Part shown: piece by piece, positions 7,459-13,894 of the stretch
How positions within the stretch are numbered: position 1 is the stretch's first letter
Layout: the number at the start of each line of letters is the position of its first letter
Notes under the pieces: generated by a model
What the model saw: the letters and a program-made list of their open reading frames with translations, nothing else
Told to the model about the DNA's origin: nothing
Database searches by the model: none
NCBI GenBank assembly: GCA_026397675.1
Contig: JAPLUH010000097.1
Coordinates: 1-13,894, forward strand
Source of the DNA: Verrucomicrobiota bacterium
Lineage (GTDB): Bacteria > Verrucomicrobiota > Verrucomicrobiia > Limisphaerales > UBA9464
Direction: 5' to 3'
DNA: 13,894 nucleotides
Position numbers and translations under genes: made by a program

Positions 7459-9115
7459 AGCCGATGCGGCGGCCGAGACGTTGACCGAGGCGGACCAATT
7501 CGGATGCGCTCCCGGTCAAGAAACCATCGTGCAAGAAACGCTTCCAAGCGGCGTCATCGGTCGCGCCCAAACCCTTCAGGGTTTCGCGAACGATGTCATA
7601 GGGCGACACCTTCGACTCGCCAAGGATACGGGCCAGCACTTCGAGCTCGGTCAGGCCGCCAAAGAGCGGTTCAACCAACGGTTGAACCGGGACCACAGTG
7701 CCGTCGGCCGTGCGGGCATCGCCCCAAGACTCGAGGAAGTGGGTTCCGGCCAGATGCCAGGTCGCCAAGGCGGCCGTCTCGTCCTCGTAGTAACCGAGGC
7801 GAATCACCGTGCCTGCTTTTTTGGCCACCGTCTCAAACTGGAGATCGGCCGGCGCGTTGTAGGCGGGATTGCTACCCAGAATGACCAAGGTCGAGACCTT
7901 GCCCGCACTCAGGGAGGCCGTGAGTTCTTGGATACCCAGGGCAACGGATTCGGTCGGTTGCACCAAGGTCACCGTGGACCCCACCGCACCCAACACCGAG
8001 TTGATAGCCGCTGCCAACGCATGCACCGCAGGAGGCTGGGAATAACCGGCCACCACGACCGCGGCCTTGCCCGCTTCCTTCAAATCCTTGGCCACCGCTG
8101 CGGCCCAGGCCGAAAACGCGCCCGAAGGGGATGCCACTCCAGCGACTCCGAGCTCGGCAGCCACGGCGGCTGCGACCTTCAGAACCTCACTCGGCTTGAC
8201 CCGAAGGCGATGGTCAGCATTGCCACCGGTCAGGGACATCATCGACTCCACCACATAGAGCCGGTTCATGCCGTCATCGGCGGATTTCCGCCCCAGGGCG
8301 AAGCCGCGGATGCTGCGATGGGCATCTTGTTCGGAACCAATAAAGTCACAATCGAGCGACAAGATCCGGCGCGCCTTTTCGAGGTGAACCAGAGCATGGA
8401 CCGGTGTGCCGCAGGCCTGAGAGTAGGCGGCGTCCGTCCCGCTGAAATCAACCGGCTCGTAAGCGTGCCACGCCGATTTCGGGTATTTCTCGGAAATGAG
8501 CTTCTGCAGACGGGCACGGGACGGGGAGGATGAACGCTCGACCAAGAACGCCAGACCTTCACCGTGTTTGGCGACCGCCGCCTTCGCCACTTCGGACAAC
8601 GCATCACGCACGGCCTCGATCTTGCAGTCGTTGCCGCTCCGGGTGTGCCGGTGGGCACGATCGGGATCGTACAAATTCAGGATCGCCGCCTGAGCAAAGG
8701 TATCGGTGCCTCCATTGGCACCAGGCAACAGCGCATTGCCCTCGATCTTGGTCGGGCGACCGTCGCTCGACTTGACCGTCAGGGCGACCGCGCTGCCCCG
8801 CAAAGGCATGGATGTCGCGAAATACTGAGCCTTTCCGTAAACGTAGCCCTCAGGCTGCTTGGCAAAGGGCGTCAACTCCTCCTCGGGGCGACGGCACCCG
8901 GTGCCCATGCCACCCAGACCGGCCAAGAGGAAGCTCGCAGACATGAGCTTCATCCAGTCGCGACGGGTTTCACCATCCGGGGCGATGCTGGCACCGGCCG
9001 GAAACTCGCGCTCCATCCACTGACGGAAATCGGGTTGGTCAGCCAGCTGCTCTAGGGAACGCCAGTACTTCGGACCGGACTCCGGTTCGTTGCAAATCGG
9101 GGGAATCGTCTTCAT
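7445..9115 (-). CDS. actB: Alternative Complex III ActB, N-terminal molybdopterin-oxidoreductase-like part
   Basis: N-terminal half of ActB, descended from molybdopterin oxidoreductases but, in characterised ACIII, lacking the Mo cofactor. 556 residues. The start has the ActB hallmark 'KYWRSLEQLADQPDFRQWM' (16-34). A Tat-like segment follows: twin Arg51-Arg52 in 'ETRRDWMKLMSASF', a hydrophobic stretch, and Cys74 in 'GTGCRRPEEELTPF', a likely lipid-anchor Cys as in other ActB proteins. Next come 'KQPEGYVYGKAQYFATSMPL' (86-105) and 'GRPTKIEGN' (119-127). The last 21 residues (536-556), Arg-rich 'SASELVRLGQRLGRR...', do not look like ActB and follow a GGG run where the correct frame appears to be lost. 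The ATG overlaps the actA stop by one base (TGATG), and no separate ribosome binding site is seen. Confidence 0.92.
   Translation of the reverse strand: MKTIPPICNEPESGPKYWRSLEQLADQPDFRQWMEREFPAGASIAPDGETRRDWMKLMSASFLLAGLGGMGTGCRRPEEELTPFAKQPEGYVYGKAQYFATSMPLRGSAVALTVKSSDGRPTKIEGNALLPGANGGTDTFAQAAILNLYDPDRAHRHTRSGNDCKIEAVRDALSEVAKAAVAKHGEGLAFLVERSSSPSRARLQKLISEKYPKSAWHAYEPVDFSGTDAAYSQACGTPVHALVHLEKARRILSLDCDFIGSEQDAHRSIRGFALGRKSADDGMNRLYVVESMMSLTGGNADHRLRVKPSEVLKVAAAVAAELGVAGVASPSGAFSAWAAAVAKDLKEAGKAAVVVAGYSQPPAVHALAAAINSVLGAVGSTVTLVQPTESVALGIQELTASLSAGKVSTLVILGSNPAYNAPADLQFETVAKKAGTVIRLGYYEDETAALATWHLAGTHFLESWGDARTADGTVVPVQPLVEPLFGGLTELEVLARILGESKVSPYDIVRETLKGLGATDDAAWKRFLHDGFLTGSASELVRLGQRLGRRIGFGGT
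7458..7516 (-). other. actB: putative frameshift site splitting actB
   Basis: Reading the minus strand, the N-terminal frame runs '...HDGFLTG' up to a GGG codon at 7513-7511 and ends at TAA 7447-7445. The downstream frame is open from 7515, just after an in-frame TGA (7518-7516), and encodes '[18 protein letters not shown]' leading straight into the iron-sulfur ORF. Dropping one G from 7511-7513 gives '...DGFLTG-AHPNWSASVNVSA...' and one frame of about 1115 codons (9115-5767), the usual fused ActB architecture. The TTG at 7458 lacks a Shine-Dalgarno. The event could be a sequencing or assembly indel, a real inactivating mutation, or (less likely) programmed +1 frameshifting. Confidence 0.75.
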
Positions 9116-9750
9116 CAGCGGTGGCAGGTGGAACAGCTCTGGCCAGGTTGGACCTTCCAGTCGTGAACGGCTTTCTTGCCGTCGAATTCACCGTTCCAAT
9201 CGAGCTTGGTCACAAGATCATTGGGCCGGATGTGCTTCTCGGGCTCCCGATGGCACTCCAGACAGAAGCCCATCGACAAGGGCTTGGCATGGTACACTTC
9301 GTCCATTTTCTGAATCTCACCGTGGCATTTCACACAGGAAATACCGCGGTTCACGTGAACGGAGTGGTTAAAATAAACGTAATCGGGAGTCTTGTGGATC
9401 TGAACCCAGGGAATGGGCTTGCCACTGGAGTACGACTCACGAACCAAACTCAACTTCGGGGAGTCTTTAGCCACAATGGAGTGGCAGCGCATGCACGTCT
9501 CCGAGGCTGGGATGTTGGAGAACCACGACTTGTCGACGTCGCTATGGCAATAGCGGCAGTCGATCCCCAGCTGATCGGAGTGGATGGCGTGAGAGAACGC
9601 CACCGGCTGCTTGGGCTGGTAACCCACGCGAGTGTACTTCGGGGTGAAGTAATAGGTGATCCCGGCGATCACGGTTGGCAGCACCACGGCCGCTGCCACA
9701 CCGACCATCAACGGTATTTTGTTGGTCCACCTCGGGAAAATGTCCGACAT
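9115..9750 (-). CDS. actA: Alternative Complex III pentaheme cytochrome c subunit ActA
   Basis: ActA is the multiheme cytochrome of Alternative Complex III, anchored in the inner membrane with its hemes in the periplasm. The 211-residue product has one N-terminal membrane helix (about 13-34) and exactly five CxxCH motifs: CRYCH 65-69, CMRCH 86-90, CVKCH 139-143, CLECH 163-167 and CSTCH 206-210. Additional His residues (His54, His57, His129, His132, His154) are available as distal ligands. 'QPVAFSHAIHSDQLGIDC' (48-65) and 'PWVQIHKTPDYVYFNHSVH' (114-132) are typical of the family. It is the first gene of the operon. Its start is preceded by only a weak purine-rich stretch (AAAGAAAG), and its stop overlaps the actB ATG. 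Length and heme count match the family closely. Confidence 0.96.
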   Translation of the reverse strand: MSDIFPRWTNKIPLMVGVAAAVVLPTVIAGITYYFTPKYTRVGYQPKQPVAFSHAIHSDQLGIDCRYCHSDVDKSWFSNIPASETCMRCHSIVAKDSPKLSLVRESYSSGKPIPWVQIHKTPDYVYFNHSVHVNRGISCVKCHGEIQKMDEVYHAKPLSMGFCLECHREPEKHIRPNDLVTKLDWNGEFDGKKAVHDWKVQPGQSCSTCHR

Positions 9751-9784
9751 CGGGCCGCTTTCTTTGGGCTTCTATGGATCCGAA

Positions 9785-9810
9785 CCGATTCATTCGGCCG
9801 ATTCCTTCCG
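9785..9810. repeat. imperfect 13-bp tandem repeat upstream of actA
   Basis: CCGATTCATTCGG (9785-9797) is followed at once by CCGATTCCTTCCG (9798-9810), matching at 11 of 13 positions. It lies 35-60 bases upstream of the actA start codon, in the expected leader or promoter zone of the operon. It could be a pair of regulator half-sites or simple slippage; the sequence alone cannot tell. Confidence 0.5.
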
Positions 9811-9915
9811 CCCATTGGATTAATTTCTGCACCGACCTCCGCTGTTTTCTGCGAATCCATCGAGTCTTCTTCGACTGGACCCACGGCTTAACCCCTCCAA
9901 CTCCGCCAGAAGACC

Positions 9916-9930
9916 CCTGTTCAATACAGG
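9916..9930. repeat. short inverted repeat in the actA-ileS intergenic region
   Basis: CCTGT, five-base loop TCAAT, ACAGG: a perfect 5-bp dyad about 170 bases upstream of actA. It has operator-like geometry, but it is short enough to arise by chance, and no T-run follows to make it a terminator. Confidence 0.3.
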
Positions 9931-10216
9931 AGGCTCAGACGGCCTTGGGAGAATGGAAAAACCCAAAACGGCGGTCAGTACCGACGGGATAGGAGCATTC
10001 CCCTGCTGCCCAAGGCAAGCACGTGAATGGATTCCTCCCATGGCATCATGGAACCGAATACTGTGGTTAAGACATCACGGAAACCGTTTTACCCCTCGGA
10101 ACCGCCCACGCGCTCCGCTGCACCCGATGCGGTTCCCTGTTCGTTCAGCCCGCGCGCGGAGGCCGCGAGATTGCTGGATTCCCCTTTGCCCGAGATTTGA
10201 CGAATCGATAAGCTGA

Positions 10217-13060
10217 ATGCCTTTCAACGGAACCGCGATGGACTACAAGAATTCCCTCAATCTGCCTCGGACGGAGTTTCCGATGCAGGCAAACCTAGTT
10301 CAGCGGGAGCCGCAACGGCTGGCCCAATGGTATAGCTCGGACCTTTATGGGCAGCTCATGGCGGCCCGGGCGCAATCGCCCCGGTTTGTCCTGCATGACG
10401 GCCCGCCCTTCGCCAACGGCGATGTGCATATTGGCACGGCGTTGAACAAGATCCTCAAGGATCTGATCCTGAAATCGAAGTCCCTGCGTGGCTTCCAAAC
10501 GCCCTACGTTCCGGGCTGGGACTGCCATGGTCTGCCCATCGAGTCGAAGGTGACTCAGGAACTGCGCGCCCAAGGCAAGTCCGATGCCGATGCGGCCACG
10601 ATCCGGACGGCCTGCGACGCCTACGCCCGCAAATACATTGAGTTGCAGCGCCAACAATTCCAGCGCCTGGGTGTTCTGGGTGACTGGAACAACCCCTACC
10701 TGACCCTCGCTCCGCAGTATGAGGCCGATGAGTTGCGGCAGTTCGCCGACGTCGTCGAGAAGGGCTTCGTCTACCGGGGTAAGAAACCCGTGTACTGGAG
10801 CGTCCCGTTCCGGACGGCCTTGGCGGAGGCCGAAGTGGAGTATGCAGACCACATCAGCCAGAGCGTGTTCGTCCGATTCCGCTTGGTCGGCGAGCCGAAC
10901 ACTTATGTCGTGGTTTGGACCACCACGCCCTGGACCCTGCCCGCCAATCTGGCCGTAGCCTTCAATCCGAAGTTTTTCTACTCGTACGTGTTTGCCGAGG
11001 GGAACACCTACCTCGTGGCCAATTCGCTCTTGGCCCGCTTGAGCGAGAAGTGCGGGTGGGAGGGCTACCAGATTATCCGCACCGCCCAGGCCGAAGAGTT
11101 GGCTTCGCTCCAGTATGAGCACCCCTTCTGCGAGCGCACCGGACGGTTGTTCCCGGCCGAGTTCGTCGATGACTCCACCGGTACTGGCTTCGTGCACATC
11201 GCCCCGGGTCACGGCATGGACGATTACCATTTGGGCTTGAGCGTCGGTCTGGCGATTTACTGCCCGGTGGACGATGAAGGCCGTCTGACCCCCACCGCCG
11301 ATCTGCCGCGCGAGCAGCAATTGCCGGAGTCACTGGTGGGCAAATCCACCCTCTCCAAGGCTGGCAAGTCAGAAGCCAACGAGGCCGTGTTGGTGCTCCT
11401 GACCGAAAAAGAAGCGCTGATGCGCCGGGATGATTACTCCCACAGCTATCCCCATTGCTGGCGCTCCAAGTCGCCGATCATCTTCCGGGCCGTCGACCAG
11501 TGGTTCATTCGTGTGGACCACACCGGGGGCACTCCCGGAGCCCTGCCTTTCCGGCAACACGCGTTGGCCGCCATTGATTCGGTGAACTGGATTCCGGACT
11601 GGGGCAAGAGCCGTATCCAGGGGGCCGTACAGTCCCGGCCCGACTGGTGCATCTCGCGTCAGCGCACCTGGGGTGTGCCCATCCCGGCCTTCTACGATGC
11701 GGCGGGCGAACCCATTCTCGATGCCCGGATCGTCCGCAACGCGGCCGACTGGATTGAGCGTGAAGGCTCGAATGTCTGGTTCGCGACGCCGGTGGAGGCG
11801 CTGTGGGCGGGATGCCGACCCACCGATTGGTCGGGCCCGGAAGCCGTCCGCAAAAGCCAGGACACGCTCGACGTGTGGATCGACTCCGGTTCTTCCAGCC
11901 GCGCGGTACTCATGCGCCGACCCGAGCTCCGCGGTTCGGAGGGCGGTTGGCAGGCCGACGTTTATCTGGAAGGCAGCGATCAGCACCGGGGCTGGTTCCA
12001 GTCGTCCTTACTATTGTCGCTGGCGGGCAACGGAGCCGCGCCCTTCAAGACGGTGCTGACCCACGGCTTCATGGTCGATGAAGACCGCGAAAAAATCTCC
12101 AAGTCCAAGCAAGGTCAGGGCGGTTATCAAAAGCCGCAGACGGCCGATCGCTACATTAAGGACTACGGTTGCGATGTGGTGCGCCTGTGGGTCGCCTCGC
12201 AAGACTACCGCAGCGACATCGTGGTCAGCGAAGAGCGGCTCAAGAAGGTGGGTGAAACCTACCGGCTCATTCGCAACACCCTGCGCTACCAGCTCTCCAA
12301 CTTGTACGACTTCAACCCGGCGACCGACGCGGTGGCTGACGACCAACTCAGCGGCCTTGACCGTTGGATCTTGGGTGAGTTCGCCACGCTGGAAGCCGCG
12401 GTCGCTCAGGCCTACGACACCTATGAATTTCATGTCGTGTACCAGTTGATCTCGCAGTTCTGCGCGGTGCAGCTCAGCGCGATGTACCATGATGTGGTGA
12501 AGGACCGGCTCTACACCGATCCCGCGGGCTCGGACCGCCGCCGCAGCACCCAAAGCGCCCTGCACCGCATCCTGACCCGGCTCACCCAAGCCCTGGCTCC
12601 GATTCTGGCCTTCACGGCCGACGAGGCCTGGGAGCAAATTCCGGGAGTGGCCACGAAGTCGGTGCACCTGAGCCTCTGGAATCCGAGCACCGGCGCCGCG
12701 CCGACCGAACCTACTTGGGTTGTCCTGTTCTCATTGAGGGAGCAAGCGCTGCCCGAGTTGGAAAAGGCACGTCAGGCCAAACTGATCGGTAAGAGCCTGG
12801 ACGCCGTGTTGCACTTCGCCTTGCCGGCTGCGGATTCCGCGTTGGTGGCGTCGCACGAAGCCGAACTGCGGGAGCTGTGCAACTGCTCGGCGGTGACCGT
12901 GACGGAAGCGGCCGAGCGCCAAATCACGGTGCAAGTCGCCGGCGAAGCGGGCCGCAAGAAATGCGAACGCTGCTGGCACTGGGAACTCTCTGTCGGCGAA
13001 AATCCGGCCCACCCGCCCCTATGTGGTCGTTGCGTCGAAGCGGTGATCTCTCTGGCCTGA
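10217..13060 (+). CDS. ileS: isoleucyl-tRNA synthetase
   Basis: Cytoplasmic class I synthetase charging tRNA-Ile. 947 residues, close to the bacterial norm. The domains appear in order: 'LHDGPPFANGDVHIGTALNK' (59-78; the HIGH motif reads HIGT at 71-74), 'PYVPGWDCHGLPIE', the CP1 editing domain with 'WTTTPWTLPANLAVAF' and 'GTGFVHIAPGHGMDDYHLGL', 'SRQRTWGVPIPAF', 'DTLDVWIDSGSSSRAV', 'YLEGSDQHRGWFQSSLL', the KMSKS motif as KISKS (626-630), the anticodon-binding domain, and a C-terminal zinc finger with Cys916, Cys919, Cys936 and Cys939. After KISKS the loop is longer than in E. coli and the usual Gly-Asn is replaced. Family alignments favour a start at Met8 (ATG 10238, 'MDYKNSLNLPRTEFPM'), so the seven extra residues from 10217 may not be translated; neither ATG has a clear ribosome binding site. 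Transcribed divergently from actA. Confidence 0.97.
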   Translation: MPFNGTAMDYKNSLNLPRTEFPMQANLVQREPQRLAQWYSSDLYGQLMAARAQSPRFVLHDGPPFANGDVHIGTALNKILKDLILKSKSLRGFQTPYVPGWDCHGLPIESKVTQELRAQGKSDADAATIRTACDAYARKYIELQRQQFQRLGVLGDWNNPYLTLAPQYEADELRQFADVVEKGFVYRGKKPVYWSVPFRTALAEAEVEYADHISQSVFVRFRLVGEPNTYVVVWTTTPWTLPANLAVAFNPKFFYSYVFAEGNTYLVANSLLARLSEKCGWEGYQIIRTAQAEELASLQYEHPFCERTGRLFPAEFVDDSTGTGFVHIAPGHGMDDYHLGLSVGLAIYCPVDDEGRLTPTADLPREQQLPESLVGKSTLSKAGKSEANEAVLVLLTEKEALMRRDDYSHSYPHCWRSKSPIIFRAVDQWFIRVDHTGGTPGALPFRQHALAAIDSVNWIPDWGKSRIQGAVQSRPDWCISRQRTWGVPIPAFYDAAGEPILDARIVRNAADWIEREGSNVWFATPVEALWAGCRPTDWSGPEAVRKSQDTLDVWIDSGSSSRAVLMRRPELRGSEGGWQADVYLEGSDQHRGWFQSSLLLSLAGNGAAPFKTVLTHGFMVDEDREKISKSKQGQGGYQKPQTADRYIKDYGCDVVRLWVASQDYRSDIVVSEERLKKVGETYRLIRNTLRYQLSNLYDFNPATDAVADDQLSGLDRWILGEFATLEAAVAQAYDTYEFHVVYQLISQFCAVQLSAMYHDVVKDRLYTDPAGSDRRRSTQSALHRILTRLTQALAPILAFTADEAWEQIPGVATKSVHLSLWNPSTGAAPTEPTWVVLFSLREQALPELEKARQAKLIGKSLDAVLHFALPAADSALVASHEAELRELCNCSAVTVTEAAERQITVQVAGEAGRKKCERCWHWELSVGENPAHPPLCGRCVEAVISLA

Positions 13061-13101
13061 GCAAAACCAATCACCAGAACTCACCACACGGGCGACATGA
13101 G
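13061..13101. other. short convergent gap between ileS and the cyclophilin gene
   Basis: 41 bases between the ileS TGA and the stop of the opposite gene. No stem with a T-run is visible on either strand; only a tiny dyad (GAGT-C-ACTC) spans 13099-13107. The two transcripts may therefore run into each other or end by a factor-dependent route. Confidence 0.4.
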
Positions 13102-13894
13102 TCACTCCGGGCGCGGCAATGAGAACGGGACCTTGAGGCGATAAAGCCGCAGCGGGCCGTTGCCGTCCGGATCGGGCACCGGAGCCGCAGCAGTGCGCCC
13201 AACGAAGTTGCTCAAGGTCAACCAAGGGCCTTGGAGCGCCGAGGACACTTCCACCGTGTGTGCCATGGGAAAGGATCCCGTCAGTTGGACACCCGGCAGG
13301 CGAGGGTCTGGAGTGGGCGGAGCCAACGGCGGCAGCTCGGTGATGTCCACATAGAGCAGTCCCGCGTAGAGCTGGGCCAGGCTCAAGGGGTCAAAGTAAC
13401 TCAGCAACGGAAGTTCGTTGAAAGCACCACCGGCCGGGTAAACAACGTTGGTCGCCCGCCGGACGGGCTGGAAGGTGTTCAGGCGATTGAACACATTGGT
13501 ATCACTCACCACCCGACCAAATACCGTGAAACCGCCATTCTGGTTGTCCAAGTTGGCCGAGTTGTCCCCGAAGCTCAGGAACCACTGGCTGGATGCCGAG
13601 TGGGGACCTCCGGTGTAGATCACCCCGTCTTTGGAAACGGTCCAAATCTGGGTCGCGCCAGAACCATTGGTGGCCACAATCCGTTCGGTGTACACCTCGA
13701 AGGTCGAGATCTCAGGGAAAGCATTGGTGTAGGTAATGACGTTGGTCTTCAGACCGGCAAACTGGGTGAAGGCAACCGCCGCGTTGGTCTGCCGCACGGT
13801 CGCCAGCGCATTGGTGCTCGCCCCCTTCTTGGCCATCGACAGGGTGCCGTAGAGGTTCCGGTAGCGCGGGCCGATGTCGAATTCGTTGGAGACA
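13102..13894 (-). CDS. cyclophilin-type peptidyl-prolyl cis-trans isomerase with insertion and C-terminal extension, partial (5' end outside window)
   Basis: Protein-folding enzyme of the cyclophilin family, probably exported, although its N-terminus is outside the window. 263 residues are visible, and the frame stays open through the right edge. The apparent Met at 13836 is an internal residue of the conserved 'NLYGTLSMAKKG', not a start. Upstream 'VSNEFDIGPRYRN' fits the cyclophilin core. 'SASSQWFLSFGDNSANLD' and 'QNGGFTVFGRVV' match the second half of the fold. Between 'AKKG' and 'GPHSASSQ', where the family has only a few residues, about 70 residues are inserted (about 13609-13821). After the fold come a Pro-rich linker ('ELPPLAPPTPDPRLPG') and an end module, 'HTVEVSSALQGPWLTLSNF' ... 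'LRLYRLKVP', of a type common at the C-termini of verrucomicrobial secreted proteins. The catalytic Arg region is not visible. Convergent with ileS. Confidence 0.87.
   Translation of the reverse strand, partial: VSNEFDIGPRYRNLYGTLSMAKKGASTNALATVRQTNAAVAFTQFAGLKTNVITYTNAFPEISTFEVYTERIVATNGSGATQIWTVSKDGVIYTGGPHSASSQWFLSFGDNSANLDNQNGGFTVFGRVVSDTNVFNRLNTFQPVRRATNVVYPAGGAFNELPLLSYFDPLSLAQLYAGLLYVDITELPPLAPPTPDPRLPGVQLTGSFPMAHTVEVSSALQGPWLTLSNFVGRTAAAPVPDPDGNGPLRLYRLKVPFSLPRPE

Larger units (their letters stand above)
9751..10216. other. divergent intergenic region between actA and ileS
   Basis: The only sizeable non-coding stretch (466 bases). It must contain the promoter of the minus-strand act operon and that of plus-strand ileS, but I cannot point to a convincing -35/-10 pair for either. 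It holds an imperfect 13-bp tandem repeat (9785-9810), a CCTGT-N5-ACAGG inverted repeat (9916-9930) and a CCATG-N4-CATGG inverted repeat (10038-10051). No T-box, tRNA or terminator-like hairpin with a T-run is visible. Short ORFs inside it show no recognisable protein features. Confidence 0.7.

Noticed and set aside
5827..7884. 685-codon plus-strand open frame opposite actB
   Set aside because: It lies wholly antisense to the actB coding frames, which have clear iron-sulfur motifs. Its predicted peptide has no recognisable domain, and its openness follows from the GC-rich codon use of actB.
7217..8533. 438-codon plus-strand open frame opposite actB
   Set aside because: Same reasoning: fully antisense to recognisable ActB, with no motif of its own.
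7445..9115. Active molybdopterin oxidoreductase (Mo enzyme)
   Set aside because: The N-terminal ActB part descends from that superfamily, but the gene context and ActB signatures identify Alternative Complex III, whose ActB is known to lack the Mo cofactor.
9820..10041. 73-codon minus-strand ORF upstream of actA
   Set aside because: No ribosome binding site, helix, signal or motif was seen. It is likely random in a GC-rich spacer.
10038..10051. CCATG-N4-CATGG inverted repeat as an operator or terminator
   Set aside because: The stem is only 5 bp with no T-run and no match to a known operator. It is expected by chance in a spacer of this size.
9953..10216. 87-codon plus-strand ORF ending immediately before ileS
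   Set aside because: It has no Shine-Dalgarno, low-complexity Pro/Arg-rich content and no recognisable fold. The abutment to the ileS ATG is likely chance. A leader-peptide role cannot be excluded but has no positive evidence.
9751..10216. T-box riboswitch or attenuator upstream of ileS
   Set aside because: T-box leaders are typical of Gram-positive synthetase genes. I found no T-box core sequence and no terminator stem followed by a T-run.
10295..11320. 341-codon minus-strand open frame inside ileS
   Set aside because: It is antisense to the catalytic and editing domains of IleRS, with no independent support.
13102..13836. Complete 244-residue protein starting at ATG 13836
   Set aside because: The frame stays open to the right edge, and the upstream residues 'VSNEFDIGPRYRNLYGTLS' belong to the cyclophilin core, so this Met is internal and the gene is cut by the window.

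Overview
This window looks like a chromosomal segment from a member of the Verrucomicrobiota, or a close PVC-group relative. The coding sequence is GC-rich. The proteins read as typical for that group, including a cyclophilin with a PEP-CTERM-like or verrucomicrobial-style C-terminal module of the form 'VEVSSALQGPWLTLSNF ... RLYRLKVP'. This assignment comes from remembered family resemblance, not from a database search.

Layout. (1) Positions 9750 down to the left edge, all on the minus strand: a respiratory operon in the order actA, actB, actC, actD, actE, actF, a small unknown membrane protein, a ccoS-like gene, and a ccoN-like oxidase subunit I that runs off the left end. Spacing is very tight: actA/actB overlap by 1 base (TGATG), actB/actC overlap by 1 base (TAATG), actD/actE have no gap, and the remaining gaps are 2 to 33 bases. 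(2) Positions 9751-10216: a 466-base divergent intergenic region with no convincing gene. It should hold the promoters of both the act operon and ileS. (3) Positions 10217-13060, plus strand: ileS, isoleucyl-tRNA synthetase. (4) Positions 13102 to the right edge, minus strand: the C-terminal part of a cyclophilin-type peptidyl-prolyl isomerase, convergent with ileS.

How the genes work together. ActABCDEF form Alternative Complex III, a quinol:cytochrome c (or quinol:oxidase) oxidoreductase unrelated to the bc1 complex. Two membrane subunits of the NrfD type (ActC, ActF) handle quinol and proton-linked steps. The iron-sulfur protein ActB (15 cluster cysteines visible), the pentaheme ActA and the monoheme ActE carry electrons. 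The next genes encode a C-family (cbb3-like) heme-copper oxidase subunit I and a CcoS-like assembly factor. The operon therefore appears to encode a whole quinol-to-oxygen branch, plausibly a supercomplex. Housekeeping genes (ileS, cyclophilin) flank it.

Points that most deserve a second look: actB is broken into two overlapping reading frames at a GGG run, and removing one base restores a single frame of about 1115 codons; the oxidase is a divergent C-family type with Gln where canonical CcoN has a conserved Glu; the cyclophilin carries an insertion of about 70 residues in a loop next to the active site; and IleRS has an altered, lengthened KMSKS loop. I found no mobile element, CRISPR array, tRNA or rRNA.
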